Source: an uncultured Clostridia bacterium
Lineage (GTDB): Bacteria > Bacillota > Clostridia > Oscillospirales > Ruminococcaceae
Assembly: GCA_944387315.1 (NCBI GenBank)
Contig: CALXEL010000069.1
Location: 1 to 49,629, forward strand
Length of the DNA stretch: 49,629 nucleotides
Direction of reading: 5' to 3'
Below the pieces are notes generated by a model. The model had not been told where the DNA came from, did not search any database, and worked only from the letters and a program-made list of their open reading frames with translations. The first letter of the stretch is position 1. Every line of letters begins with the position of its first letter. Below, piece after piece: positions 31,228 through 40,077 of the stretch. A program made the translations under genes and the position numbers.

Positions 31228-31332
31228 GGGGAAAATTGGCCTTATTTTGAGTATGGCACAATTTGGAAGCTCTTAACACCTCAGACGAAAATTTCTTTCC
31301 TATTTTGTTATTTTTTACAAAGTTTAGATTGG

Positions 31333-31372
31333 AAAAGGCTCAAAACCCTAACGGGTTTTGAGCCTTTTATTT
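31333..31372 (-). terminator. Bidirectional terminator after the GltS-type gene
   Basis: A perfect 16-base stem (AAAAGGCTCAAAACCC and its complement) with a four-base loop lies at 31333-31368, directly after the transporter stop. It ends in T residues on both strands, so it can also stop plus-strand transcripts coming from the rpoB leader side. Confidence 0.9.
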
Positions 31373-32720
31373 ATTTCCAGTGAAAAGATTTTTTGTTCCA
31401 AGTTCGAGTGACCTTCAGAAGAATCAGATAGGCTACGCAACAGATTCCAAGACCAATGGCCAACCAACTGATTGAAATGGTCTGGGAAGCGGCGGCCAGA
31501 ATGAGCAGATAAACCGGGGTGGAAAAGAGCATTACCAGATTCATCAGCCCCAGTTCCACCGCTGTTGTGGTTTTGAACTGTGGGTCCACAATCCGCACCA
31601 GGGAGATACCACTGGGCACTGTACCGGTACAGGTGCCAAAGAGTCCCAGGGTACGCTCAAAGTCGTTGTCTCCCCCAATGCGCTGTCCAAAATAGAAACA
31701 GGCAAAGAAGGTTACCACAGTGGTTACCACCGCCACCAGCAACATGGGCAGTGCCCAGCGACTGATCACGTTGACCTGTACCGCCATAAAGGCGCAAACC
31801 ACCAGGTAATCGGCTGTCCAGCCGGTGATCTTACTCTGCAGAACATTTTCCTGCAAAAAGTCAATTTTCAGCTTTTTCATCAGCCATTTTACCAGGTAGG
31901 CGGCATACATGCCGTTCATAAACATCATGCTGCTCATGGAGGAGCCCAAAAAGCTGGGCAGAAAGGAAAGCAGCCGGGCAATAACCGTAGCCACCATATA
32001 ACAGAGGCCGATCAGGGCAAAATGGTATGTAAGGGTCTCAATATTGCTGTTGCAGGTGGTGTCCCGCACCATGTACTCATTTTGTTCCTCCGCCCGCAGA
32101 TAACCTTTGAGGATTTTTTCATCCAGCTTCCCACAATGTTTGGCGATCCCCCGGCGAATCCCATATTTAGCCATGGGAATTCCCACCAGGAAAGCCACCA
32201 CAAATCCCACCGCGGCGAAGGTGATGGCAACCGCCGAAGCGTCCGGCCATCCATACTGCTCAAAAATCGCCCCATAGGCGGCCGACTGTCCCGGGCCCTG
32301 GCAGAAGGCGAATGGGATCAGGGAACCGTAGATGCTCTCCATCCCCACCGATCCGCCGGTGAGGGCCACAACCCCAATCCCCAACAGGGGGGTGAGCCCA
32401 TAGAGCAGACACCAGACCAGTCCCATCCCCATGGCGCCCTGCATTACCTGTTTGGCTCCTCCATGGTTTTCCTTTGGGGTACTGGTGAGACTGATAGAAA
32501 TAAAGGAGATGGTAAACAGGTGGTTGACAATCTCAGTGTACATATCTGAGGTGGTCCCCACCACAGAGGCAGGCAGCACATTCATCAAAACAAATCCCAA
32601 CACCCCTGCGATTACACAGGCTGGGACCAACATATTTCGCAAAAAGGGCACTTTTGCCCGCAAAAGGGTGCCCAGGCAAAGCATAGCGCTCGCCCAACCA
32701 AAAGCCAACATAAAACTCAT
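31371..32720 (-). CDS. Sodium/glutamate symporter-like transporter (GltS/ESS family)
   Basis: A 449-residue membrane protein with about ten hydrophobic segments in two repeated halves. The first half has FAFCQGPGQSAAYG and the second LFGTCTGTVPSGISLVRIVDP, the paired pore-loop signatures of GltS sodium:glutamate symporters. The middle cytoplasmic loop (about 195-230) is hydrophilic. The family takes up glutamate with sodium, but distant members may carry other acids, so the substrate is inferred. The start ATG at 32720 has no good ribosome site (a GAAAGG lies about 20 bases off), and no clear promoter is seen in the short gap after the aminopeptidase terminator. Confidence 0.85.
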   Translation of the reverse strand: MSFMLAFGWASAMLCLGTLLRAKVPFLRNMLVPACVIAGVLGFVLMNVLPASVVGTTSDMYTEIVNHLFTISFISISLTSTPKENHGGAKQVMQGAMGMGLVWCLLYGLTPLLGIGVVALTGGSVGMESIYGSLIPFAFCQGPGQSAAYGAIFEQYGWPDASAVAITFAAVGFVVAFLVGIPMAKYGIRRGIAKHCGKLDEKILKGYLRAEEQNEYMVRDTTCNSNIETLTYHFALIGLCYMVATVIARLLSFLPSFLGSSMSSMMFMNGMYAAYLVKWLMKKLKIDFLQENVLQSKITGWTADYLVVCAFMAVQVNVISRWALPMLLVAVVTTVVTFFACFYFGQRIGGDNDFERTLGLFGTCTGTVPSGISLVRIVDPQFKTTTAVELGLMNLVMLFSTPVYLLILAAASQTISISWLAIGLGICCVAYLILLKVTRTWNKKSFHWK

Positions 32721-32756
32721 AATACTGTTTTGTTTCGCCGCCTTTCATACAGAACT

Positions 32757-32808
32757 TTAAAAAACAAATGCAGACAGGCCGCTCTATCCAACCTCGCGGC
32801 CTGTCTGC
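32757..32808 (-). terminator. Intrinsic terminator after the M18 aminopeptidase gene
   Basis: GCAGACAGGCCGC and its exact complement form a 13-base stem with a 13-base loop, followed after ATTTG by six T residues. It closes the six-gene prfA operon. Confidence 0.85.
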
Positions 32809-32822
32809 CATATTCACAAGGC

Positions 32823-34226
32823 TTACGCCTCAATAAACGCTTTAAATGCCCGGTATGTCATATACACATCGGTTTTGGAAACCACCTCAAAGGGGGCGTG
32901 CATGGAGAGCACTGGTACACCCAAATCCACAGTGTCCACATTCATATAGGAGACAAATTTGGCGACAGTTCCACCTCCGCCAAAGTCCACTTTGCCCAGC
33001 TCTCCGGTCTGCCAAATGACACCCGCCTGATCCAAAATGCTACGGACCTCCCACAGATACTCCGCCGAGGCGTCATTAGTCCCGCTTTTGCCGCCGCTGC
33101 CAGTGTATTTGGTAATCACAACACCCTGGTTCAGATAGGCCACATTCCGTTTCTCATTGACATCCTGGAAGGTGGGATCTACCGCGCAGTTGACATCGGC
33201 AGAGAGGCATTTGGAATTGGAGAGCACCTGGCGGCCAGGAATCCCATAGGGAGCGGCCAGATCCTCAATAAAGTACCGGACAAAATCAGAATTCAAACCA
33301 GTGTTTCCATTGGAGCCGGTCTCCTCCTTGTCGGCGAAGACGGTCACCACAGTCATCTCCGGGGCGGTCACTTCCACAGTGGCCGCATAGGAGGTATAGG
33401 CACACACCCGGTCATCGTGGCCGTAGGAACCAATCATACTCCGGTCCAGTCCCAGATCCCGGGCGGGTCCCGCCGGCACCATGGTCAGCTCGGCGGACAG
33501 GAAATCCGCTTCCACTACGCCATATTTTTCATTGAGAATCCGCAGCAGGTTGAGCTTAACTTTTTCACTGGCCTTGTCATCTTTAAAAGGACGGCTGCCA
33601 ATGAGGACATTGAGTTCCTCCCCTTTCAGCCCCTCCCGCAGGGGACGTTTCATCTGCTCGGCGCCCAGGTGAGGCAACAGATCGGTGACACAGAATACAG
33701 GGTCGCCCTCGTCCTCGCCAATGGAAACCTGAATCTTTTTCCCATCTTTCCGGCAGATTACACCGTGCAAAGCCAGCGGAAGAGCTCCCCACTGATATTT
33801 TTTAATGCCGCCATAGTAGTGGGTCTTAAACAGTCCCAATTCCAATTCCTCATAGAGGGGATTGGGTTTCAGGTCCAGCCGGGGGGAGTCAATGTGGCTG
33901 ATGAGCAACTTGACACCCTGGGAGAGAGGCTTTTTGCCCATGGTGGCAAAAATCAGCGCTTTGCCCCGGTTGTTGTAATAGACCCGGTCACCAGCTGTGT
34001 ATTTATGAGTGGGATCAAAGGGAACAAAGCCCTGCTGCTCCAACAGGCTGATGGTGTAAGCTGTGGCTTCCCGCTCGGTTTTGCTCTGATTCAAAAACTC
34101 CTTGTAAGGCTCACAGAACGCGTCTGCCCGATCCAGTTCCTCCTGGGAAAGCAGCATCCCGGCGTTCTCCCGTTTTAGAAAGAGTTTCTCTTTAAGAAGC
34201 TCTCCCTGTGTCTTTTCCTGTTTCAT
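32823..34226 (-). CDS. M18-family aminopeptidase
   Basis: The enzyme removes N-terminal amino acids, often acidic or neutral ones, using two metal ions in the cytoplasm. The 467 residues show SHIDSPRLDLKPNPLYE (first metal His), GHDDRVCAYT, DKEETGS (catalytic Glu) and SMHAPFEVVSKTD (last metal His). This is the longer bacterial M18 type. The ATG at 34226 has AGGAGG eight bases upstream. It is the last gene of the operon, 30 bases after the lytic transglycosylase gene, and serves peptide recycling. Confidence 0.94.
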   Translation of the reverse strand: MKQEKTQGELLKEKLFLKRENAGMLLSQEELDRADAFCEPYKEFLNQSKTEREATAYTISLLEQQGFVPFDPTHKYTAGDRVYYNNRGKALIFATMGKKPLSQGVKLLISHIDSPRLDLKPNPLYEELELGLFKTHYYGGIKKYQWGALPLALHGVICRKDGKKIQVSIGEDEGDPVFCVTDLLPHLGAEQMKRPLREGLKGEELNVLIGSRPFKDDKASEKVKLNLLRILNEKYGVVEADFLSAELTMVPAGPARDLGLDRSMIGSYGHDDRVCAYTSYAATVEVTAPEMTVVTVFADKEETGSNGNTGLNSDFVRYFIEDLAAPYGIPGRQVLSNSKCLSADVNCAVDPTFQDVNEKRNVAYLNQGVVITKYTGSGGKSGTNDASAEYLWEVRSILDQAGVIWQTGELGKVDFGGGGTVAKFVSYMNVDTVDLGVPVLSMHAPFEVVSKTDVYMTYRAFKAFIEA

Positions 34227-34256
34227 TTTTATGCCTCCTGTATCTCATTGAATCTG

Positions 34257-34838
34257 TCAAAGAGACAGATCATATAAATCCCGGTAAATATTGGCGGTGC
34301 GCAATACTTTTTTCACATAGGCGCTGGTATCTCCAAAGGGAATGTTTACAATTTCCCCATCCTGGGTAACCGTCTCATCGGCCAGCCATTTCTGAGCGTT
34401 GCCCCACCCTGCGTGATAGGCGCAAAGAGCGTTGGAAACACTGCCAAATTCCTCCAGCAACATCCGCAATAAAAAGCATCCATAGGCAATATTGGTCTGA
34501 GGATCAAACATATCCTCAAAGGTGGTATCCGCCTCAGGTTCCTTGTGAGACTTGATCCAGTCAAAGGTTTCCTCGGTGATCTGCATCATCCCCCGGGCCC
34601 CCACACTGGATACCGCATTGGGCCGAAAGTCACTTTCGGTACGACAAACCGCGTAAACCAGTTCCACAGGCAGGCCATTGGCCTGGGCTTCCTGCTGGAT
34701 GGTTTCCGCGTAAGGTGACAGGGGATAAGCCTGCCGATAATAGACCCCAATCGACCACACCGCAAACATGGCGGCCGCCCCCAACAGAACCAACACCACA
34801 AACAGCCGCAACAGTCCTCTGCCTGCTTTTTTGGCCAT
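34257..34838 (-). CDS. Membrane-anchored lytic transglycosylase (SLT domain)
   Basis: The 193-residue protein has a cytoplasmic basic start, one membrane segment (about 10-31) and an outside SLT domain (about 42-180). The catalytic Glu68 stands in CRTESDF, followed by SSVGARGMMQI and the later NALCAYHAGWGNAQKW. Such enzymes cleave the glycan backbone of peptidoglycan and release 1,6-anhydromuramyl ends. Its place behind coaE and before a peptidase gene seems to reflect operon packing, as no partner wall gene is near. The gap to coaE is 69 bases. Confidence 0.94.
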   Translation of the reverse strand: MAKKAGRGLLRLFVVLVLLGAAAMFAVWSIGVYYRQAYPLSPYAETIQQEAQANGLPVELVYAVCRTESDFRPNAVSSVGARGMMQITEETFDWIKSHKEPEADTTFEDMFDPQTNIAYGCFLLRMLLEEFGSVSNALCAYHAGWGNAQKWLADETVTQDGEIVNIPFGDTSAYVKKVLRTANIYRDLYDLSL

Positions 34839-34907
34839 AGATCTCTCCTTGTTTCTATTTTTTATATCATATGCTGATTTTTTGCAAATAATCCTTGCGT
34901 TGAACCC

Positions 34908-35528
34908 CTATTGCGCCTCCTGGGCATCCGCGAGAATTTGGTCGATCACCTGCAAGGTTTTCAGCCGCAGTTCCTCCAAATCCCCGTCGTTGACAATGAC
35001 ATATTTAGAGCGTTTGGTGTAAAACTCATCGGGATGCTGAGCGCCCATTCTGGCCCGGGCCTGGGCGTCCCCCAGCCGGTCCCGGATCACAATCCGGTTG
35101 AGTCGCTGGGTCTCGGGAGCGACCACCGAGAGCACCACATCGCAAAAGCTGTCCGCCCCGCTTTCAAACAAGGTAGGGGCGTCCAAAACCACCAGCTGAT
35201 CCCCCGCCTTTTTGCAGGCGTCTATCTTCTCCCGGATCTGGGCCAGAATATAGGGAAAAATAATACTGTTGAGCTTTTTGAGCTTCGTTTTGTCCCCAAA
35301 GACAATAGAGGCCAGCCGCTCCCGGTTCAGGGTGCCATCCACATTGAGAATCGAGATGGAAAACTCTAAAGCCAGATCGGCCAAACACTGCTTTTTCTCA
35401 TCCACAACATCCCGGGCCACCTGGTCCGCGTCAATGATCGCCACATCCCGGCCCTTTAAAATAGAACAGACGGTGGTTTTTCCCGCTCCGGTCTGACCGG
35501 TCAATCCAACAACTGTGGTAGTTCTCAT
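34908..35528 (-). CDS. coaE: Dephospho-CoA kinase
   Basis: CoaE phosphorylates dephospho-CoA, the last step of coenzyme A synthesis. The 206-residue protein begins with VVGLTGQTGAGKTTVCSIL, the P-loop at 11-18, and has DADQVARDVV and the lid-region arginines (IRDRLGDAQARARM). The ATG overlaps the tsaC stop by four bases (ATGA), so it is coupled to it. It ends with TAG. Confidence 0.96.
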   Translation of the reverse strand: MRTTTVVGLTGQTGAGKTTVCSILKGRDVAIIDADQVARDVVDEKKQCLADLALEFSISILNVDGTLNRERLASIVFGDKTKLKKLNSIIFPYILAQIREKIDACKKAGDQLVVLDAPTLFESGADSFCDVVLSVVAPETQRLNRIVIRDRLGDAQARARMGAQHPDEFYTKRSKYVIVNDGDLEELRLKTLQVIDQILADAQEAQ

Positions 35529-36559
35529 AATGTTATCACCTCAAAAGCCGCTGCCCGCAGCAACCTGTTATAGACTGCCAATCCCACACCGGCTTTACTG
35601 GGACAGCGCACATAGACCTCGCTGGCCCCCAGCTCATCCATCTCACGCAGGGCGGCAAACAACCAGTGGGCCTGTTGAGCGGGATCATCCATGGCGCCAA
35701 ATTCCAAACAGGGCTTTTCCAAAAATTCCTTTTCCCCCTGGAATACCAATCCGTATACTCCCGGCCGCTCCTGACTGTTGACAAAGCGGGCATACTGCTC
35801 CAAATCGCCCTCCACAATCACCACATGGGCCTTAGGGGCATAATGTTTATACTTCATGCCGGGAGAGGCGGCCACTGCCCCCTCCTCCAGCTGGGCGGTC
35901 ACCGCCCGGTCCAGATCCACCGGCCCAATGACCTCCTCCATCTCCTCCCGGGTCACCGCCCCGGGGCGCAGAATTTTTGGGGGATCACAGACCATGGAAA
36001 CCACTGTGGATTCCAACCCCACCTGACAGTCATCAGCCGCCACAATGGCGTCTACCCGGCCGGACAGGTCATGGATACAATGCTGGGCAGTGGTGGTACT
36101 GGGCCGTCCGGACAGGTTGGCCGATGGTGCCGCCAAAGGTACCCCAGCCGCCTGGATAATGGCCTGGGCCACTGGGTGGGAGGGCATCCGCACCGCCACC
36201 GTATCCAATCCCCCTGTGGTCACCAGGGGGACTTTCTCGCTTTTGGGGAAAATCATGGTGAGAGGGCCCGGCCAGAAGTGTTCCATCAGCTTCTGGGCCT
36301 TGGGAGGCACTCGCTCCACCAGAGGGAGCAGCTCACAGATCTGGCTGATATGGACAATCAGGGGATTGTCCTGGGGCCTGCCTTTGGCAACAAAAATTTT
36401 CTGTACACTCTCCGGACTGAGGGCGTTGGCCGCCAGCCCATAGACAGTCTCGGTGGGGATAGCCACCAGGCCGCCCTCCCGGAGAATAGCCGCCGCCCTC
36501 TCGATGGATTCCCTATCTTTTTCCAAATCGGACACCGGCAGAATTTTGGTCTCTATCAT
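35525..36559 (-). CDS. tsaC: L-threonylcarbamoyladenylate synthase (Sua5/YwlC type)
   Basis: The enzyme makes threonylcarbamoyl-AMP from threonine, bicarbonate and ATP for the t6A37 tRNA modification. The 344 residues are the two-domain Sua5 form: a YrdC domain (about 15-205) with PTETVYGLAANA, KGRPQDNPLIVH and APSANLSGRPS, then a linker with SPGMKYKHYAP and a C-terminal Sua5 domain (about 245-344). This is longer than the one-domain E. coli TsaC. It lies 23 bases after prfA, a pairing common in Firmicutes. Confidence 0.95.
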   Translation of the reverse strand: MIETKILPVSDLEKDRESIERAAAILREGGLVAIPTETVYGLAANALSPESVQKIFVAKGRPQDNPLIVHISQICELLPLVERVPPKAQKLMEHFWPGPLTMIFPKSEKVPLVTTGGLDTVAVRMPSHPVAQAIIQAAGVPLAAPSANLSGRPSTTTAQHCIHDLSGRVDAIVAADDCQVGLESTVVSMVCDPPKILRPGAVTREEMEEVIGPVDLDRAVTAQLEEGAVAASPGMKYKHYAPKAHVVIVEGDLEQYARFVNSQERPGVYGLVFQGEKEFLEKPCLEFGAMDDPAQQAHWLFAALREMDELGASEVYVRCPSKAGVGLAVYNRLLRAAAFEVITL

Positions 36560-36582
36560 GGTACATTCCTTCCCAACAACTG

Positions 36583-37659
36583 TTACAGATCCTGCTGGCT
36601 CTGGAGCTTTTCCGCCTGCTCAAAGGTGCGCAGGGCATCCACCAGCTCATCCAGGTCTCCGTTGAGCACCTGTTCCAACTTGTAGAGGGTCAACCCGATC
36701 CGATGGTCGGTCACCCGGCTCTGGGGATAGTTAGAGGTACGAATCCGCTCGGCCCGGTCACCGGTGCCCACCTGAAGTTTCCGCTCACTGGCCAGTTCGG
36801 CGTTGCGTTTTTCCAGCTCCTGCTCATAGATCCGGGAACGGAGAATTTTCATAGCCTTGTCCTTGTTTTTGTACTGGCTGCGCTCGTCCTGGCACTCCAC
36901 CACCGTACCGGTAGGGATATGGGTGATTCGGATGGCCGACTCTGTTTTGTTGACGTGCTGGCCGCCGGCGCCGCTGGCCCGGAATACATCAATCTGCAGA
37001 TCGCCCGGGTTGATCTCCACCTCTACGTCCTCCACCTCGGGCAGCACCGCCACCGTTACGGTGGAGGTGTGAATCCGGCCTGCGGTTTCTGTCTCAGGCA
37101 CCCGCTGTACCCGATGGACGCCGCTCTCAAATTTCAGCTTGGAGTAAGCTCCCTCTCCGGTAATCAGGAAGCTGACCTCCTTGACGCCTCCCAGCTCGGT
37201 TTCATTGATGCTGAGAATCTCAGATTTCCACCGTTTGCTTTCGGCGTACATGGAGTACATCCGGTAGAGGGAATGGGCAAAGAGAGCCGCCTCCTCACCA
37301 CCGGCGCCACCCCGGATTTCCACAATGACGTTTTTGTCATCGTTGGGATCCTTGGGCAGCAGCAAAATTTTCAGTTCCTCGGTGCACTGCTCAATCTGCT
37401 CCTGGGTGGACTTGTACTCCTCCTCCACCATCTCTTTAAAATCCTTGTCCAAACCGCCCTCTTCCAGCAGCTGTTTGGCCTCCTCAAAGGATTCTTTAGC
37501 TTTTTTATACTCCCGGAATTTCTCGATGATAGGAGACAGGTTTTTATGCTCCTTCATAAGATTTTTAAACTGCTCATTGTCATTGACCACATAGGGGTCC
37601 ATCAGCTTCTGATTGATCTCCTCGAAGCGCTCTTCCGCGACCTGTAACTTTTCAAACAT
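36583..37659 (-). CDS. prfA: Peptide chain release factor 1
   Basis: RF1 ends translation at UAA and UAG. The 358 residues have the recognition tripeptide Pro188-Glu189-Thr190 (in [10 protein letters not shown]), at the same place as PAT in E. coli RF1, and the catalytic GGQ at 232-234 ([10 protein letters not shown]). RF2 would have SPF instead. An intact RF1, and TAG stops on pyrR, rlmH, coaE, pdaA-like and DUF951 genes, show that TAG is read as stop here, which matters for the carB amber codon. No prmC lies next to it in this window. The start follows the DUF951 gene by 68 bases. Confidence 0.97.
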   Translation of the reverse strand: MFEKLQVAEERFEEINQKLMDPYVVNDNEQFKNLMKEHKNLSPIIEKFREYKKAKESFEEAKQLLEEGGLDKDFKEMVEEEYKSTQEQIEQCTEELKILLLPKDPNDDKNVIVEIRGGAGGEEAALFAHSLYRMYSMYAESKRWKSEILSINETELGGVKEVSFLITGEGAYSKLKFESGVHRVQRVPETETAGRIHTSTVTVAVLPEVEDVEVEINPGDLQIDVFRASGAGGQHVNKTESAIRITHIPTGTVVECQDERSQYKNKDKAMKILRSRIYEQELEKRNAELASERKLQVGTGDRAERIRTSNYPQSRVTDHRIGLTLYKLEQVLNGDLDELVDALRTFEQAEKLQSQQDL

Positions 37660-37727
37660 CTTTTCTGTTCCTTTCCTGATGGAAGTTTTTTATTGAATAA
37701 CCGCAATGGGAAAAGTTACCAGACTCG

Positions 37728-37913
37728 CTAGCCATCTTCCCGAATGATATTTTTAATATTCTTCTCAATTTTCGCCCTGGGAACCATAACTTCCCGGCCG
37801 CATTTGGTGCAGCGGATGCGAAAATCCATTCCGGAGCGCAGTACCAGAAAACGCTTTTCCCCACAGGGGTGTTCTTTTTTCAGTACAAGAATATCGCCAA
37901 CCCGCACATCCAT
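37728..37913 (-). CDS. DUF951 small zinc-ribbon-like protein
   Basis: A 61-residue protein beginning DVRVGDILVLKKEHPCGEKR, with Cys17 and the pair Cys36-x-x-Cys39 in RCTKCGREVMVPRAKIEK, matching the DUF951 family found across Firmicutes. Three cysteines (Cys17, Cys36, Cys39) suggest metal or nucleic acid binding, but no function is established. The ATG at 37913 has GGGAGG nine bases upstream. It is the first gene of the prfA operon and has a strong promoter. It ends with TAG. Confidence 0.92.
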   Translation of the reverse strand: MDVRVGDILVLKKEHPCGEKRFLVLRSGMDFRIRCTKCGREVMVPRAKIEKNIKNIIREDG

Positions 37914-37946
37914 AGAAATCGCCTCCCACTTGTAAACACCACAAGG

Positions 37947-37975
37947 CCGCCTGGTGGCAGCCTTTTTTCATGCCT
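37947..37975. other. Hairpin in the leader of the DUF951-prfA operon
   Basis: In minus-strand RNA, AAGGCUGCC and GGCGGCCUU form a nine-base stem with an ACCA loop inside the roughly 100-base leader. On the plus strand the same stem, with one mismatch, is followed by six T residues, so it could stop transcription entering from the other side. Confidence 0.5.
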
Positions 37976-38021
37976 ATTTTCCCATTCTGGCCTCTCTGAC
38001 ACACAGATACAACCGTAGGTT

Positions 38022-38051
38022 ATTATACCAGAATTTCACATAGGGTATCAA
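38022..38051 (-). promoter_or_regulatory. Promoter of the DUF951-prfA-tsaC-coaE operon
   Basis: TTGATA (38051-38046) and TATAAT (38027-38022) are separated by 18 bases, with a TGG extended -10. Confidence 0.88.
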
Positions 38052-38140
38052 CTCTTTTTTGCGGTTTCTTATTTTCCTATGAGATTTGTTGCCTTTCAGC
38101 CACCCTTGACTGGAATGCTCTGCCAAATTCCTGAAAAAAC

Positions 38141-38254
38141 GGGAATGTTCCCCACCGGTCATGAATATAGATGGTAACGGTAACCATAGGTACGCATACT
38201 GGGACAGTATTTGCCGCCTATCGGGAAAATCTGTCAAAATCCAACCAGACAGAT
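38141..38254. repeat. Cluster of inverted repeats before the S1-domain gene
   Basis: Three clear dyads lie within 115 bases: GGGAA-TG-TTCCC (38141-38152), ATACTG-GGA-CAGTAT (38196-38210) and ATCTGTC-N12-GACAGAT (38229-38254). A tandem GGTAACGGTAAC stands between the first two. I see no convincing sigma-A promoter for the S1-domain gene here. These may be operators or a structured 5' leader. Confidence 0.55.
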
Positions 38255-38283
38255 GTTGACAGTCAAACAAGGAGGCAGGGAAA

Positions 38284-39225
38284 ATGACAGCATTCTATCC
38301 AGAGGGGCGGCAGGTGGAATCCCCTGAAAACCGGGGGTATTTAAAAAGCATGGCCACTTTACAGGAGGCCTTTGAGCAAAGGAAAATTTTAGAGGCAAGA
38401 GCCATTTTGTGTGATTCTCAGCACAATTTGATTGTGGATTTGGGATGTGCCCGGGGGATCATCCCCCATGACGAGGGCGCTTTGGGCATCGCCGAGGGCA
38501 CCACTCGGGACATCGCGGTAATCTCCCGGGTCAACAAACCGGTCTGCTTTGTCATTACCGGCTTTCAGACACAGCCCGATGGCAGCCTGCTGCCCATCCT
38601 TTCCCGCCGGGCAGTACAAAAACGCTGCATGGAAGAAAAAATTCTACAGCTGCACCCGGGGGATATTATCGACGCCCGGGTCACCCATCTGGAACCCTTT
38701 GGGTGTTTTGTAGACATTGGTTGTGGTATCTCCTCGCTGATCCCCATCGATGCCATTTCGATTTCCCGGATCGCCCACCCCAGAGACCGGTTCCGTCCCG
38801 GCTTTGACATCAAAGCAGTGGTGCGCCAGGTGGACCCGGATGGCCGGGTGAACCTGACCCACAAGGAGCTGTTGGGCAGCTGGGAGGAAAACGCCGCCCT
38901 GTTTTCCCCGGGACAGACAGTGGCGGGGATCATCCGGTCGGTGGAAAGCTATGGGGTCTTTGTGGAGCTGACCCCAAACCTGGCAGGTCTGGCGGAACCC
39001 AAAGAAGGTGCCTTCCCCGGACAACACGCCAGTGTTTACATAAAAAGCTTACTGCCAGATAAAATGAAGGTGAAACTGATCATTGTGGATTCCTTTGAGG
39101 CTCAATACCCTCCACAGGAGCCCCGGTATTTTGTAGAAAGTGATCACATGGACCGGTGGCAGTACTCCCCTGACTGCGCCAGCCGGATCATTGAAACCCG
39201 GTTTGACCAACCGGATACTCTGTAA
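38284..39225 (+). CDS. S1-domain RNA-binding protein (ribosomal protein S1-like)
   Basis: A 313-residue protein with two clear S1 folds: about 125-192 (GDIIDARVTHLEPFGCFVDI) and about 208-267 (GQTVAGIIRSVESYGVFVEL). A degenerate one spans about 32-100. It resembles short S1-like proteins of Clostridia and could bind mRNA or ribosomes; whether it replaces full S1 is unknown. The ATG has AGGAGG nine bases upstream. It is divergent from the DUF951-prfA operon and forms its own unit, with a complex palindromic upstream region and a very strong terminator. Confidence 0.88.
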   Translation: MTAFYPEGRQVESPENRGYLKSMATLQEAFEQRKILEARAILCDSQHNLIVDLGCARGIIPHDEGALGIAEGTTRDIAVISRVNKPVCFVITGFQTQPDGSLLPILSRRAVQKRCMEEKILQLHPGDIIDARVTHLEPFGCFVDIGCGISSLIPIDAISISRIAHPRDRFRPGFDIKAVVRQVDPDGRVNLTHKELLGSWEENAALFSPGQTVAGIIRSVESYGVFVELTPNLAGLAEPKEGAFPGQHASVYIKSLLPDKMKVKLIIVDSFEAQYPPQEPRYFVESDHMDRWQYSPDCASRIIETRFDQPDTL

Positions 39226-39226
39226 A

Positions 39227-39271
39227 GGAACCCTCCGGGATTTTATAAAATCCCGGAGGGTTCCTTTTTTT
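39227..39271 (+). terminator. Long perfect terminator after the S1-domain gene
   Basis: GGAACCCTCCGGGATTTTA is followed directly by its exact complement, a 38-base perfect palindrome, then a run of T. It starts three bases after the stop codon. Confidence 0.95.
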
Positions 39272-39282
39272 GACAGCTCACC

Positions 39283-39311
39283 TTGATTTAACCCCGAAAG
39301 TACGGTACACT
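39283..39311 (+). promoter_or_regulatory. Promoter of the MTA/SAH nucleosidase gene
   Basis: TTGATT (39283-39288) and TACACT (39306-39311) are separated by 17 bases, right after the S1 gene terminator and about 35 bases before the ATG. Confidence 0.7.
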
Positions 39312-39344
39312 GTTACTGTATTTTATAGGACTGGAGAGACTGTT

Positions 39345-40031
39345 ATGCTGTATGGTATTGTTGGGGCTATGCCCATTGAAATCAAGACTGTTTTGGAAAA
39401 CATGGAGGTTTTGGAAGAGAAAAAACTCTATGACAAAACCTTTTACCGGGGCAGATGCCAGGGCAAGGAGATTGTTCTGGTCACCTGCGGAGTAGGCAAG
39501 GTCAACGCGGCCCACACCGCCCTGCTCCTTATTGAGGAATTCCATGTGGACGCCATTATCAACATCGGCGTAGCCGGCGGCATCCACCGGGACATCCACG
39601 TGCGGGATGTGGTCATTGGAACCACTACCACCGCCTATGATGTGGGCGAAAGCATTATGAGCCGGTACTATCCCTTTGTAGCCAACTACACCTATGACCA
39701 AAGAATCATCGACGCGGCTGTAGCTGCCTGCGAGAGCTTCTCTGACCGCAGCTGGCACTATGTAGCTGGCCGGACTGTTACCGGGGACATGTTTATGAAT
39801 GACAAGATGCTCAAAGAGAAGTTCCTGGCCCCCTATCCCGATGCCTACTGTATCGACATGGAGGCCCAGGCTATGGCCCAGGTCTGCTATATCCACAAGG
39901 TACCCATTGCCAACATCCGCAGTATTTCGGATAACGCCGATGACGAGGCAGACGCCACCTATGAGGAAAACGAGGCAGCTGCCGCCCTGGTGGCCAGTCA
40001 GGTACTGATGGAGACTCTCAAACGGCTGTAA
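39345..40031 (+). CDS. mtnN: 5'-methylthioadenosine/S-adenosylhomocysteine nucleosidase
   Basis: The enzyme cleaves MTA and SAH to adenine and a thioribose, removing by-products of SAM use. With the ATG at 39345 (GGAGAG eight bases upstream) it has 228 residues, the usual length, and starts LYGIVGAMPIEI with catalytic Glu12. NIGVAGGI, the substrate loop CIDMEAQAMAQ and ISDNADDEA with the catalytic Asp are present. The promoter lies between 39283 and 39311, which rules out the earlier ATG at 39270. A DUF6199 lipoprotein gene follows after 46 bases on the same strand. Confidence 0.95.
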   Translation: MLYGIVGAMPIEIKTVLENMEVLEEKKLYDKTFYRGRCQGKEIVLVTCGVGKVNAAHTALLLIEEFHVDAIINIGVAGGIHRDIHVRDVVIGTTTTAYDVGESIMSRYYPFVANYTYDQRIIDAAVAACESFSDRSWHYVAGRTVTGDMFMNDKMLKEKFLAPYPDAYCIDMEAQAMAQVCYIHKVPIANIRSISDNADDEADATYEENEAAAALVASQVLMETLKRL

Positions 40032-40077
40032 AGCTATTTGCCGCCTGTCCGCCGAAACTGAGCTAGGAGGATTTCCT

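Noticed and set aside
31171..31383. Small 70-codon frame on the plus strand in the rpoB upstream region
   Set aside because: No ribosome site before its ATG, it runs through the terminator hairpin, and the sequence resembles no protein I know.
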